Below, piece by piece: positions 8,508 through 18,023 of a stretch of 44,409 nt of DNA. This DNA comes from Chloroflexota bacterium (GTDB lineage Bacteria; Chloroflexota; Anaerolineae; Anaerolineales; Anaerolineaceae), in assembly GCA_021779955.1 (NCBI GenBank), contig JAJXZS010000024.1:1-44409 (forward strand), read 5' to 3'. Each line of letters starts with the position of its first letter. The stretch's first letter is position 1. Below the pieces are notes generated by a model. It did no database searches and was not told the origin of the DNA. It saw only the letters and a list, made by a program, of their open reading frames with translations. Made by a program: the position numbers and the translations under genes.

Positions 8508-9811
8508 AGCGATGGCTCCTTCTTATTGGCAATCACAATGGCGGCTGCCGCCAACCCATAGATAAACCAGTTACCCGTATTGGTGAGCGAGGCGATCACC
8601 CACATATGAATGCTCATCTGCACAAAACTTAAGAACACCGCGAGGATCAGGTAACTCCCCTTACGCGAAAACCGGTACGCCGATTTGAATCCCCCCCATG
8701 CCAGTGTGATCAACAGAATTCCAAAAGGTATTGCACCAACAAGTCCGCTTTCAGCAAGAAAATCCAGGTAGGAATTGTGAGAGGATTTTGCATTAAAATA
8801 CGCCTGATTTGCATATGATAGAATTTGAGGAATATCCAATGGGGCTGACGATTTGGTGAAGCGGCCTGCGCCTACGCCGATAATAGGGGATTGTTCAAAC
8901 AAGCGCACTCCCTTTTGGATCATCAATTGGCGGATCATGTAAGATTTTTCAGTATCAAGTGTTTGAAATGTATTGAACCGATCCACCACGCTTGTGTGCA
9001 CTTGCGGAAACGCTGTCCAGGCAGCACCGGCCAACCCAAAAATGAAAAGCACGGCGATCAACAGGCCGGCGAACTTACCTGGGCGCGATACTGCCAAAAG
9101 GATCAAACACAAAGCCAAACCGATGGCGATGGAAACCCACGACCCGCGCGAACCGTTGATGGCGGCTGCTGCCCAAAGAGTCAGAGTACCGGCAACTGCC
9201 AGAAGCTTTTTCCAACGCTTTTCTTCGAGAATGCGCAGCAATAAGAATGGTGAATAGGTTGAGAACAGGACTCCGTAGGCATTTTGCTCGAGCCAATGAG
9301 TTCGCGTCCACGCGCCTACATTGCCATAAAGGACCACTTCCAGCAAACGCAGGAGTGCGAGGGCAAGCACACCCCAGCCGAGCACTTCACTGATCCGTTT
9401 GAGCATGTCTCCCTGGCTGGCGAAGTAAGCGGTGATGACAAAGACCAGCAGCCAGTAGGCATAATGGATGGTCAGTGAAATCCCTGAGGTGTCAATATTG
9501 ACCCCTCCGCTTAGCAGGCCGTTCGCCGCCGCGCTGATGAAAATCCCCAACCAGATCAATACCGCGATGAGGATCCATCCCCGGTAAGCGCGGAACCAGG
9601 GTCGGGGCGGCTTGAGAACGGTTACCGCTGCAATTATGAAGAAGATCGGAGCGGAAAGCGAAAGCCCCAGCAGCGGAACATCGTAGAAAGGCAGAACCAG
9701 GTAAAGAGCGAAGACATAGAAGAGAAGGTAGATGATGCGGGGAAAAGCAAGGATTTTGCCTTTGAACTTATTTTGAATGTTCTCGACCGACATTAAAGAG
9801 GTATCTGTCAT
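8504..9811 (-). CDS. O-antigen ligase/polymerase-like membrane protein
   Basis: About 435 residues with some ten to twelve hydrophobic segments, a large extracytoplasmic loop and the Wzy_C/WaaL-type signature SSHNSYLDFLAESGLVGAIPF near residue 340. I chose the ATG at 9811 (MTDTSLMSVENIQ), which overlaps the stop of the GT4 gene by 4 bases (ATGA); the ATG at 9844 would add 11 residues inside that gene. Family members polymerise lipid-linked repeat units or ligate finished glycan to a carrier at the outer face of the membrane. A polymerase in a locus with an ABC exporter is not the textbook combination. If the host lacks lipopolysaccharide, the acceptor would be something other than lipid A. 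Noticeably GC-richer than its neighbours. Confidence 0.87.
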   Translation of the reverse strand: MTDTSLMSVENIQNKFKGKILAFPRIIYLLFYVFALYLVLPFYDVPLLGLSLSAPIFFIIAAVTVLKPPRPWFRAYRGWILIAVLIWLGIFISAAANGLLSGGVNIDTSGISLTIHYAYWLLVFVITAYFASQGDMLKRISEVLGWGVLALALLRLLEVVLYGNVGAWTRTHWLEQNAYGVLFSTYSPFLLLRILEEKRWKKLLAVAGTLTLWAAAAINGSRGSWVSIAIGLALCLILLAVSRPGKFAGLLIAVLFIFGLAGAAWTAFPQVHTSVVDRFNTFQTLDTEKSYMIRQLMIQKGVRLFEQSPIIGVGAGRFTKSSAPLDIPQILSYANQAYFNAKSSHNSYLDFLAESGLVGAIPFGILLITLAWGGFKSAYRFSRKGSYLILAVFLSFVQMSIHMWVIASLTNTGNWFIYGLAAAAIVIANKKEPSL

Positions 9812-11013
9812 TTTTCCAGCAGCGAGGAATACAACTGTTCCCATTTATCAATATAATTCACCCACCCGAATTCCGCGCGGATTCGTTCGTGAGCAGCTTT
9901 TCCCATGGCTTGCCGCAATTGTTTGTCAGTTCCCAACTTGACCATGGCTGATTTCAATGACTGCACATCTCCCACTTCCACATAAAGACCAGTTTTCCCT
10001 TCGATATTCGCTAAATCTGTCACACCTGGGATTCTGCTGATAATAACTGGAACTCCAGCTGCCATTGCTTCCATAGGTGCTATGCCCATACCTTCTTTTC
10101 GGCTCGGAAATACAAAAATATCAGAGAGTGCCAACAGGGTGGCCAGTTGTTTGCGATCATCGATTCTTCCCCAAAACCGTACATTTCGAAATTCCTGTAA
10201 TCTGTCAATCAAATCTGATACTTCGCTATTGTCAATATTCTGATTTTCCTTCTTCGTGTAAGGACCCATTACCCATAAGACCCATTCGGGAGATTGTCCA
10301 TTTAGCTCCAGGAAAGTATTTGCTAATAGATCAAATCCTTTTCTTAAGCCAACCGAACCTAAGAAGGAGATCACAATTTGGTTTTCCGAGATCGAATACT
10401 CTTCTCTTGATGCTCTTCTTTCCACGTCTGAACACGGAGAAAAAATATCATCGTGAATGCCGCACGGAAGACATAGGGCAGAATTGGGGTAATATTTCTT
10501 CACGCCTTCGTACAATGCCGGACTCACTGCAACAATTGTATCGATTTGCTTAAGATTGAACCTTCGTAGACGGCGATCGAGTCCCGCTTCAGAAAACATT
10601 TCAGTTTCAGTATCAGCAAGAGAATGAACCCAGACCAATTTAGCGCCACGTTTTTTTGCAGCCTTACAGGTGAGCCAGTTTCCAAAATTTGAGGTTATTG
10701 GATCTACCCCGCCTGCTCCCGAAAAATGCACAATATCAAAGTCGATCTTCTTCATCATCCGTATCGCCCAAAGAGGAAAAAGCAGCCGTCGAAGCCCCCT
10801 GCCTATTTTGGATGAATGTACTTTTGGGGATCGGAAGATTTCGATTCCGTTGATAACTTCGTGGTCCGGAAAGCCGGATGCTCCGGAGGTTAATACAATC
10901 ACTCGATGCCCCCGTTGAACAAGGGATTCAAAACGCTCGATGCTTATGAGCAGTTCACCCCCGAAATGTGGCGGCCAATAATGGTAAGAGACGAAGAGAA
11001 TATTCATTGGCAT
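9808..11013 (-). CDS. GT4 glycosyltransferase
   Basis: A 401-residue GT-B enzyme, a full-length and typical GT4. The N-terminus is ILFVSYHYWPPHFGGELLIS, a GGE acceptor loop. The donor domain holds ISFLGSVGLRKGFDLLAN, WGRIDDRKQLATLLALSD and the E-x7-E motif RKEGMGIAPMEAMAAGVPVI. It starts one base after the upstream GT4 gene ends, so the genes are part of one transcript. An in-frame ATG two codons later (MNILF) is an equally plausible start. Donor and linkage unknown. Confidence 0.91.
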   Translation of the reverse strand: MPMNILFVSYHYWPPHFGGELLISIERFESLVQRGHRVIVLTSGASGFPDHEVINGIEIFRSPKVHSSKIGRGLRRLLFPLWAIRMMKKIDFDIVHFSGAGGVDPITSNFGNWLTCKAAKKRGAKLVWVHSLADTETEMFSEAGLDRRLRRFNLKQIDTIVAVSPALYEGVKKYYPNSALCLPCGIHDDIFSPCSDVERRASREEYSISENQIVISFLGSVGLRKGFDLLANTFLELNGQSPEWVLWVMGPYTKKENQNIDNSEVSDLIDRLQEFRNVRFWGRIDDRKQLATLLALSDIFVFPSRKEGMGIAPMEAMAAGVPVIISRIPGVTDLANIEGKTGLYVEVGDVQSLKSAMVKLGTDKQLRQAMGKAAHERIRAEFGWVNYIDKWEQLYSSLLEK

Positions 11014-11014
11014 G

Positions 11015-12118
11015 TTAGTGATGAGCCCTTCCCGCTAATACTTCATCGTAAAGTTTATAGATATTCTGCATCATAAAATCAATTGTGAAGAATTCCTCAA
11101 CCCTTTTTCTTCCCGCTTCTCCCATCACCCTTCTTTTTTCTGGGGAATTTAATAGCACGAGGATTGCCTCAGCCAAGGCCTCTGGATCATCTGGAGGGAT
11201 CAATATGCCGGTTTCTGGCGTCACAATATCCAAAGCTCCCCAAACATTGGTTGCAATTACGGGTATTGCGCATGCCATGGATTCGATGGTTACCCGACCA
11301 AAGGGTTCTTTCCGGCTTGGCACAACGGATATGTCCAATTCGGGTAAGATGGTCCAGCTTTCTGGAATGTATCCTGTAAAGAGCACTTCTTCTTGGATTC
11401 TCAACTCTCTGATTATTGATTTAAGAGATTCAATATACTCTAAAGAACTTGGATCGTGATCATCACCAATAATCAAGAATTGAACGTTGTTATATTTTTC
11501 CAGGACTAATGCTGCAGCTTTGATGTATATATCTTGAGCTTTATATGGCATGATTCTACCTAACAGCCCCACTTTTGTTTTCCCGTTATCAGGTTCAAAA
11601 AGATGGTGCTCTTCATTCTTCATTGTTGGATAATTCTTCAAATCAATACCATTATGAATAACGATGCCATTATTGGACAGATTTGTCCTGTTTTGCCAGC
11701 TCGATATGGCAATATTTGCGTCTACATATTTCATAAGGAATCGACTTCGCTTATAAAATGATGGATCACGGTGATGAATAATTATGGGAGTACTCGTGAG
11801 CTTAGCTGGCAGCCAACTGTATAGAGCGTCGTCACATTGATTATTATGAATAATATCAATCTTATTCTGGTGTATATATTTGATAATTGACCCCACATTA
11901 GAAAATGCAAATAACGGTGGAGTAAATCGGGTTCTTCGGCTAATCTGGAAAAACGGTATTTCAAGTTCTTTAATTCTTTGTGCCACTTTGTCGTTATATA
12001 TCGACGCAAAATAGGGATTGACTCTTTGTCGATCCAAATGCTCTAGTAATTCATAAAGACTTCGAGCGGCGCCTCCGTTAAAATACTTCTGGTTGGAGAG
12101 ATACAAAATATTAATCAA
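11015..12118 (-). CDS. GT4 glycosyltransferase
   Basis: A 367-residue GT-B enzyme. The N-terminus INILYLSNQKYFNGGAARSLYELLEHL has the GGAARSL loop seen in many capsule GT4 proteins. The donor domain has VGLLGRIMPYKAQDIYIKAA, FTGYIPESWTILPELDISV and the E-x7-E motif RKEPFGRVTIESMACAIPVI. Very AT-rich. It is followed immediately by another GT4 gene and lies 55 bases after the GT at 12174-13298. Role in adding one residue of the glycan is inferred from family and place. Confidence 0.9.
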   Translation of the reverse strand: MINILYLSNQKYFNGGAARSLYELLEHLDRQRVNPYFASIYNDKVAQRIKELEIPFFQISRRTRFTPPLFAFSNVGSIIKYIHQNKIDIIHNNQCDDALYSWLPAKLTSTPIIIHHRDPSFYKRSRFLMKYVDANIAISSWQNRTNLSNNGIVIHNGIDLKNYPTMKNEEHHLFEPDNGKTKVGLLGRIMPYKAQDIYIKAAALVLEKYNNVQFLIIGDDHDPSSLEYIESLKSIIRELRIQEEVLFTGYIPESWTILPELDISVVPSRKEPFGRVTIESMACAIPVIATNVWGALDIVTPETGILIPPDDPEALAEAILVLLNSPEKRRVMGEAGRKRVEEFFTIDFMMQNIYKLYDEVLAGRAHH

Positions 12119-12173
12119 TGCGTTCTCTTTCCCAAATATCTAAATCATAAAAGAATTCCAGAAATCGGATCAT

Positions 12174-13298
12174 TTATTCGCAATATACTCTCAGCGTCTG
12201 CTCAGCAAAACGTTCTGGAGTGAATTGGTTTACATTGTTAAAAGCATTTACACCTGCTTGTCTGAAATCGCTGTTTACAGCACATTCCATAGCTTGACTG
12301 AGCGAATCTATATCCTCAGGCTTATAAAACCATCCCATACCTGGCTCAACCAATTCTGACATACATCCCATCCTTGGAACAATCACTGGACGCGAAAATG
12401 ATAGGGCTAGGATGGCAGAACCCGAAGTGAGGACTTTGGTGAACGGCAACACCAGGATATCTGAGGCGTTCAGATAGATCTGGACATCATTATTCTGGAT
12501 ATACCTTGTGTGAAAAGCGATTCGGTTGTCACCCTGGGCCAACTCCTGGATCATTTGCAGGTAATGATCGTCTGGATTCTCTTTCCCTGCGATCAGTAGT
12601 CGGTAATTTTCATTTGGCAGGATTCGAAAAGCACGGATTAATGTTTCGATTCCCTTTTTGGGTCGTATCCCGCCAAAGAATAAGAATACAACCGTGTTCT
12701 CAGGAAGATTGATCAGGGACCGGGCTTCATTCTTTGATATCTGGTTTGGATACCATCCGATGTAGCTGGGGTGGGGGACAACATAAACCTGTTTTCGACG
12801 GCCATACTTGCCCGCCATCAAATCTCCTGCTGCTTTGCAATGGACGATCACACGCTCCGAAAAATTCACTGCAATCCAGTGCCCCAGGTAGTCTATCCAG
12901 GCGGGTTGAACCGGATAGGTTCCCTCAAGATTGTGAAGGGTCAGTACTGTTCTATAACCCAACAAGCGTGCAGCGATCATATTTGAGGCAAACATGACGA
13001 GTTTGATGAATTTCTTTATGCCATTCGATGATTTATAAAATCCTTGGAAGTAATGAAAATGCAATATGCATACTCTTTTCCGTCTACAAACCAGCCAACT
13101 TAAAGAAAACCTTTCAGGAGTATCACTTGAAATGGGAACGCCCAACTTCTCTATAGAGGACTTCAGAATTTGCCAGTAAGGATTATCCGTCATCAAGACA
13201 ACTGCAGGAAAGAAAACCACTTCTCGTCTGTCTTCGTTCTGGGTTTGGGAAGGATGATCTTTGGGAGGGTACACTGAGGAAACGGATGATTTCTTCAT
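12174..13298 (-). CDS. GT4-like glycosyltransferase (atypical E-x7-E)
   Basis: A 374-residue GT-B protein. The N-terminal 25 residues are polar and unlike the family core, which starts VVFFPAVVLMTDNPYWQIL. The donor domain is recognisable from VVFLFFGGIRPKKGIETLIRAF, IAFHTRYIQNNDVQIYLNASD and LPFTKVLTSGSAILALSFSRPVI. The last stretch occupies the position of the E-x7-E motif but lacks both glutamates, having the LTSGS form known from a branch related to GumH-type mannosyltransferases. It is therefore probably active but with altered donor binding. Its ATG overlaps the preceding stop by 4 bases. Confidence 0.84.
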   Translation of the reverse strand: MKKSSVSSVYPPKDHPSQTQNEDRREVVFFPAVVLMTDNPYWQILKSSIEKLGVPISSDTPERFSLSWLVCRRKRVCILHFHYFQGFYKSSNGIKKFIKLVMFASNMIAARLLGYRTVLTLHNLEGTYPVQPAWIDYLGHWIAVNFSERVIVHCKAAGDLMAGKYGRRKQVYVVPHPSYIGWYPNQISKNEARSLINLPENTVVFLFFGGIRPKKGIETLIRAFRILPNENYRLLIAGKENPDDHYLQMIQELAQGDNRIAFHTRYIQNNDVQIYLNASDILVLPFTKVLTSGSAILALSFSRPVIVPRMGCMSELVEPGMGWFYKPEDIDSLSQAMECAVNSDFRQAGVNAFNNVNQFTPERFAEQTLRVYCE

Positions 13299-14539
13299 AT
13301 GTGATCGGTCAAAACAGGCGCAGATTTCTTGAGAAAGAGTTCGACTGATCGGATGTATCGTTCCAGTGTGAAGTATTGTTGGATGGTTTCGTGCGCATAT
13401 TGCGTAATTTGTTTGACTTGCTCAGGATCGTTTAGTAAAGACTTTATTATCTTTACTGCTTCAGAGATATCCCCTTCTGAAATGATGAATCCGTTTATAC
13501 CATTTGTGATGACCTCGTTCGATGCCTCATTGCCGTAGGAAAGGACCAGACAGCCGCATGCCATGGCTTCCAAAGGAACTCTGGATAAGCCGTTTTCTTG
13601 ATGACTGGGGAAGAAACAGATATCATGGGTCTGGTAAAGATTAGCCAATTCTTCTTGCGAGGTCATCGGCAGGAGAGAAATATCATGATGATCCATTTGT
13701 TCGACAACTTGCTGAATTTCATCAAAATAGGTATTAGAAAAATCCCTTCCAATAATGGTCAAGTGACTTGGTATTCCCGCTTCATTTAATTTGTCAAAAA
13801 GGGACAAGGCATCTTTTGTGCCTTTGATGGGGGTGATCCTTCCTGGGACGAGAAATTTCACTCTTCCGTCAAGCCCATTACGCGGGAGGTACTGAAATTC
13901 CCCCACGTCTATTCCCGAATAGATCACTTTCGCATTCTGTACCGGGACTCCATTTTGTTGGGCATAATCCAGTGAATGCTGGCTGTTGAAAATGATCTTC
14001 ATCTCATCCGGCCAGGTAGCGTTGGTGCAAATTCGCTTGCCGCTCAGGAAATCAACAAGGGTGTTGATCGTTTTCTTTGCCCATTTTTTGAGAGATGAGT
14101 CGTTTTCATTTTTGAAAAAATAAAGCCCCCTCTTCAGAATTCGGGCTGTGGCGATCAAGCCTTTCCCCCCCTCATCGTATACCATGGGGATTTTGCTGGA
14201 TGCAAAGTAAGGGATGATGGCGTTGGAAAGATCCCCAAGATGCCATAAATACACTAGGTCTGGTTTGAAGGATCGGGTGGTATGGTCGATAAACCACATA
14301 TCGGAAAAGTCACGAAGGATCTGGACAAGCAGCGAAGAAGCCTGGCTCTTCCTGTGAAGAATCCTGTCAACAGGTCCTTCATTAGGATGTAAGCCGCAGT
14401 GGTCATTTGTGCAGCGGGTCGTAATAATATGTATATTGTGACCACGGCTCATTAATCCATTTACGACGTCTTTGCAGCGCAGTTCGTAGCCGCCACCATG
14501 ATGCGGTGGGTAAGAGTCAACTAGGAGAAGTATTTTCAA
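13295..14539 (-). CDS. GT4 glycosyltransferase
   Basis: A 414-residue GT-B enzyme. The N-terminus KILLLVDSYPPHHGGGYELRCKD is a standard GT4 acceptor loop with the YELR element. The donor domain holds KFLVPGRITPIKGTKDALSLFDK, ISLLPMTSQEELANLYQTHDI and HQENGLSRVPLEAMACGCLVL, where the two glutamates are eight residues apart instead of seven. Stop and start codons overlap by 4 bases with genes on both sides, placing it in the middle of a tightly coupled run. Donor unknown. Confidence 0.9.
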   Translation of the reverse strand: MKILLLVDSYPPHHGGGYELRCKDVVNGLMSRGHNIHIITTRCTNDHCGLHPNEGPVDRILHRKSQASSLLVQILRDFSDMWFIDHTTRSFKPDLVYLWHLGDLSNAIIPYFASSKIPMVYDEGGKGLIATARILKRGLYFFKNENDSSLKKWAKKTINTLVDFLSGKRICTNATWPDEMKIIFNSQHSLDYAQQNGVPVQNAKVIYSGIDVGEFQYLPRNGLDGRVKFLVPGRITPIKGTKDALSLFDKLNEAGIPSHLTIIGRDFSNTYFDEIQQVVEQMDHHDISLLPMTSQEELANLYQTHDICFFPSHQENGLSRVPLEAMACGCLVLSYGNEASNEVITNGINGFIISEGDISEAVKIIKSLLNDPEQVKQITQYAHETIQQYFTLERYIRSVELFLKKSAPVLTDHI

Positions 14540-15384
14540 CTATTCGAACTCAGGTGATATCTATTAATTTCGCATTTCTTGCATACAAATATGATCATGT
14601 GGCCAAATATGTCAATCCATGCAGCTCTTTTAAGGTATTGCTTAATCGCCCAACCGCCAGGAAGACCATCGATAAAATTAAGCCAACCTGGTATCTCCTC
14701 CAATAAACCATAATAGCCAGCAATTCCGTGAGCTTCAATGACTTCAAATCCAGCTTGATGCAGGAAATTTCGAAATTCAGCTCTTCTAAATGCATATTGA
14801 AAAAAACTTGCATTTGGAGTGACATCTGCATACTGTCCGAGTTTTGCTTTTAATGTCCTTAATGGATTAACATATGGAACGGTAATGAAAGCGTATCCGC
14901 TAGGTTTAAGAACTCTGTTCGCTTCGATCAAGAAGGGTTCCGGTCCTTCAAGTCTATGCTCGACGACACCTAAAGAAATATATGCATCATATGAACTATC
15001 AGGTTTTCCGGTATTGGTTACATCGCCAACTTGTATAGATAAATCAGGATAGATTTTTTTTACCTTTTCAACTGTTTTTTCACCCCATTCTATCCCGTCG
15101 ATTTTGTTGAATCCCTTTGCGCATAGAGCGATTATGTATCTTGCATTGCCACAACCAGCTTCCAAGATAGAATCTGTTACTTTTAGGTATTTATCAAAAA
15201 TCCCCGAAAATTCGTTTAGCTGGCCTTCTTCGTATGTTTCGTAATATTCTTTGGTAATGGTATCATTCCAATAATTATCCCAATAATTGGCATCTGGCAG
15301 GTTTTGAAAAAAAACAAGGCGCCCATTTTTCCAAGCTTTTTCGCGACGATTGGTTGAATTAATCTTCTCTTTGAAAAGCGTCAT
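14536..15384 (-). CDS. Class I SAM-dependent methyltransferase
   Basis: About 282 residues with a Rossmann-type methyltransferase core: motif I ILEAGCGNARYIIALCAKGF, the acidic turn GIEWGEKTVEK, YDAYISLGVVEHRLEGPEPF (motif IV region) and LKPSGYAFITVPYVNPLR. It probably O-methylates a sugar of the glycan, or a glycolipid intermediate. I take the ATG at 15384 (MTLFKEKIN), two bases past the stop of the acyltransferase gene. A TTG at 15420 would add 12 residues, but they overlap that gene and show no better ribosome binding site. The C-terminus has an aromatic, hydrophobic stretch (IAGYYGLLEEIPGWLNF) that could bind membrane. Target unknown. Confidence 0.86.
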   Translation of the reverse strand: MTLFKEKINSTNRREKAWKNGRLVFFQNLPDANYWDNYWNDTITKEYYETYEEGQLNEFSGIFDKYLKVTDSILEAGCGNARYIIALCAKGFNKIDGIEWGEKTVEKVKKIYPDLSIQVGDVTNTGKPDSSYDAYISLGVVEHRLEGPEPFLIEANRVLKPSGYAFITVPYVNPLRTLKAKLGQYADVTPNASFFQYAFRRAEFRNFLHQAGFEVIEAHGIAGYYGLLEEIPGWLNFIDGLPGGWAIKQYLKRAAWIDIFGHMIIFVCKKCEINRYHLSSNS

Positions 15385-15385
15385 A

Positions 15386-15988
15386 TCATCTGTCTCGTAA
15401 ATATCTGGCTGGTACTCCAACCCAAACTTGATAAGATGGAATATCCGATGTTACAACAGCACCTGCACCGATAACAGCCCCTTTACAGATTCTTACACCA
15501 TCTGTAATAATTGCGCCAGCACCTATCCAGACATCATCTTCAATGACAATTCCTTGCAGACTTAATCCCTGTTTTGTGATCTGGGTTTCTCTATCAGAAA
15601 AAATGTGATTTGCTGGGATTATTACGGTATTTGCGGCAATGCGAACATAATTTCCAATTTTCAGGCCGCCATGCCCATATACGACACAATGTGGATTTAT
15701 TGAGCAATGATTTCCTATTTCAATAATTCCCCCATATGAAGAAATCACTGCAAATTCTCCAATAGTACAATTATCACCCAATATAATTGACCCCTGATTA
15801 TTGTATGCGCCGTTTACAATTGCATATGCTCTGATAGTGCACTTGTTTCCTAGCGAAATTCTTGAGCAATTGCGAAGTTCCACCGTTTGATCAATGGCAC
15901 ATGATTCGCCGATATTGGCTAATCGATGTTTCCATTTTATGAAGGCTAGTTTCTTAATTGCTTTTTCAAATATCATAATCAATCTCAT
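15386..15988 (-). CDS. Hexapeptide-repeat acyltransferase
   Basis: A 200-residue left-handed beta-helix protein. Imperfect hexapeptide repeats run through most of it, for example ISLGNKCTIRAYAIVNGAY, IGNHCSINPHCVVYGHGG and IGAGAIITDGVRICKGAVIGAGAVV. It ends in the maltose/galactoside acetyltransferase-like tail YQVWVGVPARYLRDR. The likely activity is acetyl-CoA-dependent O- or N-acetylation of a sugar in the glycan. It lies 13 bases after the Wzt gene and just before the methyltransferase, so decoration enzymes are grouped with the exporter. Very AT-rich. Confidence 0.87.
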   Translation of the reverse strand: MRLIMIFEKAIKKLAFIKWKHRLANIGESCAIDQTVELRNCSRISLGNKCTIRAYAIVNGAYNNQGSIILGDNCTIGEFAVISSYGGIIEIGNHCSINPHCVVYGHGGLKIGNYVRIAANTVIIPANHIFSDRETQITKQGLSLQGIVIEDDVWIGAGAIITDGVRICKGAVIGAGAVVTSDIPSYQVWVGVPARYLRDR

Positions 15989-16001
15989 GTGTGCTTAACT
16001 C

Positions 16002-17270
16002 TTATGATTTTCGTTGCCATTCTAACATTGGCGTAACAACACCTATCCGTTTATCTCCTAGTTCCGCCATAATGCTACCTTCAGATAGTATCTCAAAACC
16101 AACTGTAGAGGGTATTTGGTCATATTTTTGATGACCTGATATTCCCAATCCTAGCCGTAAGAAATATCTTCCTGGAAAGAGAAACTTTTCGGGAATCATT
16201 ACGACATATTCTAGTTTTCCTGGCAACCGTTGGCAAAACCGCAGATCAGGTAAATAATCCCAATCCGATGTAGTAAAAATCGGAAAACCCAAATCCGAAA
16301 TGATCGAGATTGCTGCCATACAAGCATGCAATTTCTCGCGAAAACAGATTGAGACTGAGATTCTTACGATTTCATCTTGTCTGAATTGATTGCACTCTAT
16401 GTCATCAATGTTACTAAGCTTAATTGATGTAAATTGAGCGCTTTTTGCTTTGTCAATTGGAAATAACATATGAGCATCACCGATGCTCCCACTTTTCATA
16501 TAATTGGCTATTGCATCATCAATTTTACTCTTATTAAGAAGAATACCTTTCCTCATCACCATCCCATTAATACAGAGCCGTCGGACGGATTCCATATTAT
16601 GGCTCACAAAGAGCACCGTTCTGCCTTCTCTCGAAGCCACGTCCCCCATCTTTCCTAGGCACTTCTTCTGAAACTCAGCATCGCCCACTGCCAGCACCTC
16701 GTCCACCAGCAGGATCTCGCTTTCCAAATGCGCTGCCACGGCAAAGGCCAGACGCACGTACATGCCGCTCGAATACCGCTTCACCGGGGTATCGATGAAC
16801 TTCTCGATCTCGGCAAAGGCTACGATCTCATCGAATTTGCGCGCGGTCTCCTGTTTGGTCATCCCCAGGATCGCGCCGTTGAGATAGATATTCTCGCGCC
16901 CGGTCAGGTCGGGGTGAAAACCCGTTCCCACCTCGAGCAGGCTGGCGATGCGTCCTTTCACCTTCACGAAACCGCTGCTTGGGGCGGTCACCCGCGAAAG
17001 GATCTTCAGCAGCGTGCTCTTGCCCGCGCCGTTGCGCCCGATGATCCCCAACACCTCGCCCTGCTCCACCTGGAAGCTCACATCCTTGAGCGCCCAAATC
17101 GTCTCGCCATCCGTGTTGCCGTGATCCACCTGCCCGATCTTCAGCATGGGGTTGGGTCTACCCAGCTTCTTTGCCCACCAGACCTTCATATCGTTGGTCA
17201 GCGTGCCTGTGCCAATCTGTCCCAGGCGGTAGGATTTGGAGAGATGCTCGACTGATATCGCTACTGTCAT
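16002..17270 (-). CDS. wzt: Wzt-like ABC exporter ATPase with C-terminal cargo domain
   Basis: A 422-residue polysaccharide-exporter ATPase. The nucleotide-binding domain covers residues 1-235: Walker A GIIGRNGAGKST (about 75-86), signature RYSSGMYVRLAFAVA (about 165-179), Walker B EILLVDEVLAVGD (about 185-197) and the switch His in VLFVSHNMESVRR. Residues 240-422 form a beta-rich Wzt-C-type domain, which in characterised exporters recognises the finished glycan. The DNA encoding the ATPase is GC-rich and that encoding the C-terminal part is AT-rich, changing near base 16570, so the gene looks recombinant. It pairs with the permease at 18079-18966, from which one acyltransferase gene separates it. 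A TATAAT at 17321-17326 (minus strand) could be an internal promoter, but its -35 is poor. Confidence 0.92.
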   Translation of the reverse strand: MTVAISVEHLSKSYRLGQIGTGTLTNDMKVWWAKKLGRPNPMLKIGQVDHGNTDGETIWALKDVSFQVEQGEVLGIIGRNGAGKSTLLKILSRVTAPSSGFVKVKGRIASLLEVGTGFHPDLTGRENIYLNGAILGMTKQETARKFDEIVAFAEIEKFIDTPVKRYSSGMYVRLAFAVAAHLESEILLVDEVLAVGDAEFQKKCLGKMGDVASREGRTVLFVSHNMESVRRLCINGMVMRKGILLNKSKIDDAIANYMKSGSIGDAHMLFPIDKAKSAQFTSIKLSNIDDIECNQFRQDEIVRISVSICFREKLHACMAAISIISDLGFPIFTTSDWDYLPDLRFCQRLPGKLEYVVMIPEKFLFPGRYFLRLGLGISGHQKYDQIPSTVGFEILSEGSIMAELGDKRIGVVTPMLEWQRKS

Positions 17271-17423
17271 TATTTGGAGTCTCTAGTTATTTGTATGAAG
17301 TACATCGGAAATCGTCATTAATTATAAAATCGGCAAGCCAACAATAAATGCTGTAACATATCCACTCAAAATCATTGAAGTTTTGGTGCATATTTTCTAT
17401 ACCGATTCGTTCAGCAAAAACGA

Positions 17424-18023
17424 TCAATAGAATAACGGACTAGGTGAGGACAATTGATAAGACAGATCTCGTGATCTTTCCCCTTTCTTGACAGCCGGAA
17501 CCCCTCCAACGATGGAGTAGGGTTCAACATCCTTTGTGACCACAGCTCCAGCCATGATCACCGCGCCTTTTCCTATGGTTACACCTTGGAGAATATTGAC
17601 ACCGGTACTTACCCAAACATAGTCTTCAATGATTACGGGTTTATGAATGATTTTGTAATCAGGGCTATTAATGTCGTGGGAACCTGTCCAAATTCTGGAA
17701 TAGCTGGCAAAGCTTACATTATTCCCGATTTGAATACCACCCTGACCTTGAAAATGGCAATCTGATCCAATCCTTGTGTTAAGGCCAATTGTGATTTTTT
17801 CAGGTGTTGTGATAATACAATTTCTGCGAATTGTCGAGTTTCCGGCAATTTTCATTCCGCAACAGCAATAATAAAACCGTCTGAATCGCCTGCTGGGTAT
17901 TTGGTTGATCAGAGTGTTTAACATGTAATATCTAAAGAAAAATGATACGAATTTCAGCACTTTTTTCAAGAAAGTAAAGTGCATTGTTCGGTTGGCCAGG
18001 GATTCTTGTACTTCGATTTTCAT
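17424..18023 (-). CDS. Hexapeptide-repeat acyltransferase (WcaF-like)
   Basis: About 199 residues. An N-terminal basic and hydrophobic segment ([18 protein letters not shown]) precedes a left-handed beta-helix ([28 protein letters not shown] and onward). The active-site region [13 protein letters not shown] has the His used by this family, and [30 protein letters not shown] closes the fold. Probable acetylation of a sugar or glycolipid. The ATG at 18023 (MKIEVQES) has an AAGGA ribosome binding site at the right distance, better than the ATG six codons upstream. The gene lies between the permease and the ATPase of the exporter and is AT-rich, whereas both those flanking coding regions are GC-rich: it looks like an insertion into the exporter pair. 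Confidence 0.86.
   Translation of the reverse strand: MKIEVQESLANRTMHFTFLKKVLKFVSFFFRYYMLNTLINQIPSRRFRRFYYCCCGMKIAGNSTIRRNCIITTPEKITIGLNTRIGSDCHFQGQGGIQIGNNVSFASYSRIWTGSHDINSPDYKIIHKPVIIEDYVWVSTGVNILQGVTIGKGAVIMAGAVVTKDVEPYSIVGGVPAVKKGERSRDLSYQLSSPSPLFY

Noticed and set aside
16728-17255. 175-codon plus-strand frame antisense to wzt
   Set aside because: A by-product of GC-rich codon usage in the conserved ATPase; His/Arg-rich with no domain.
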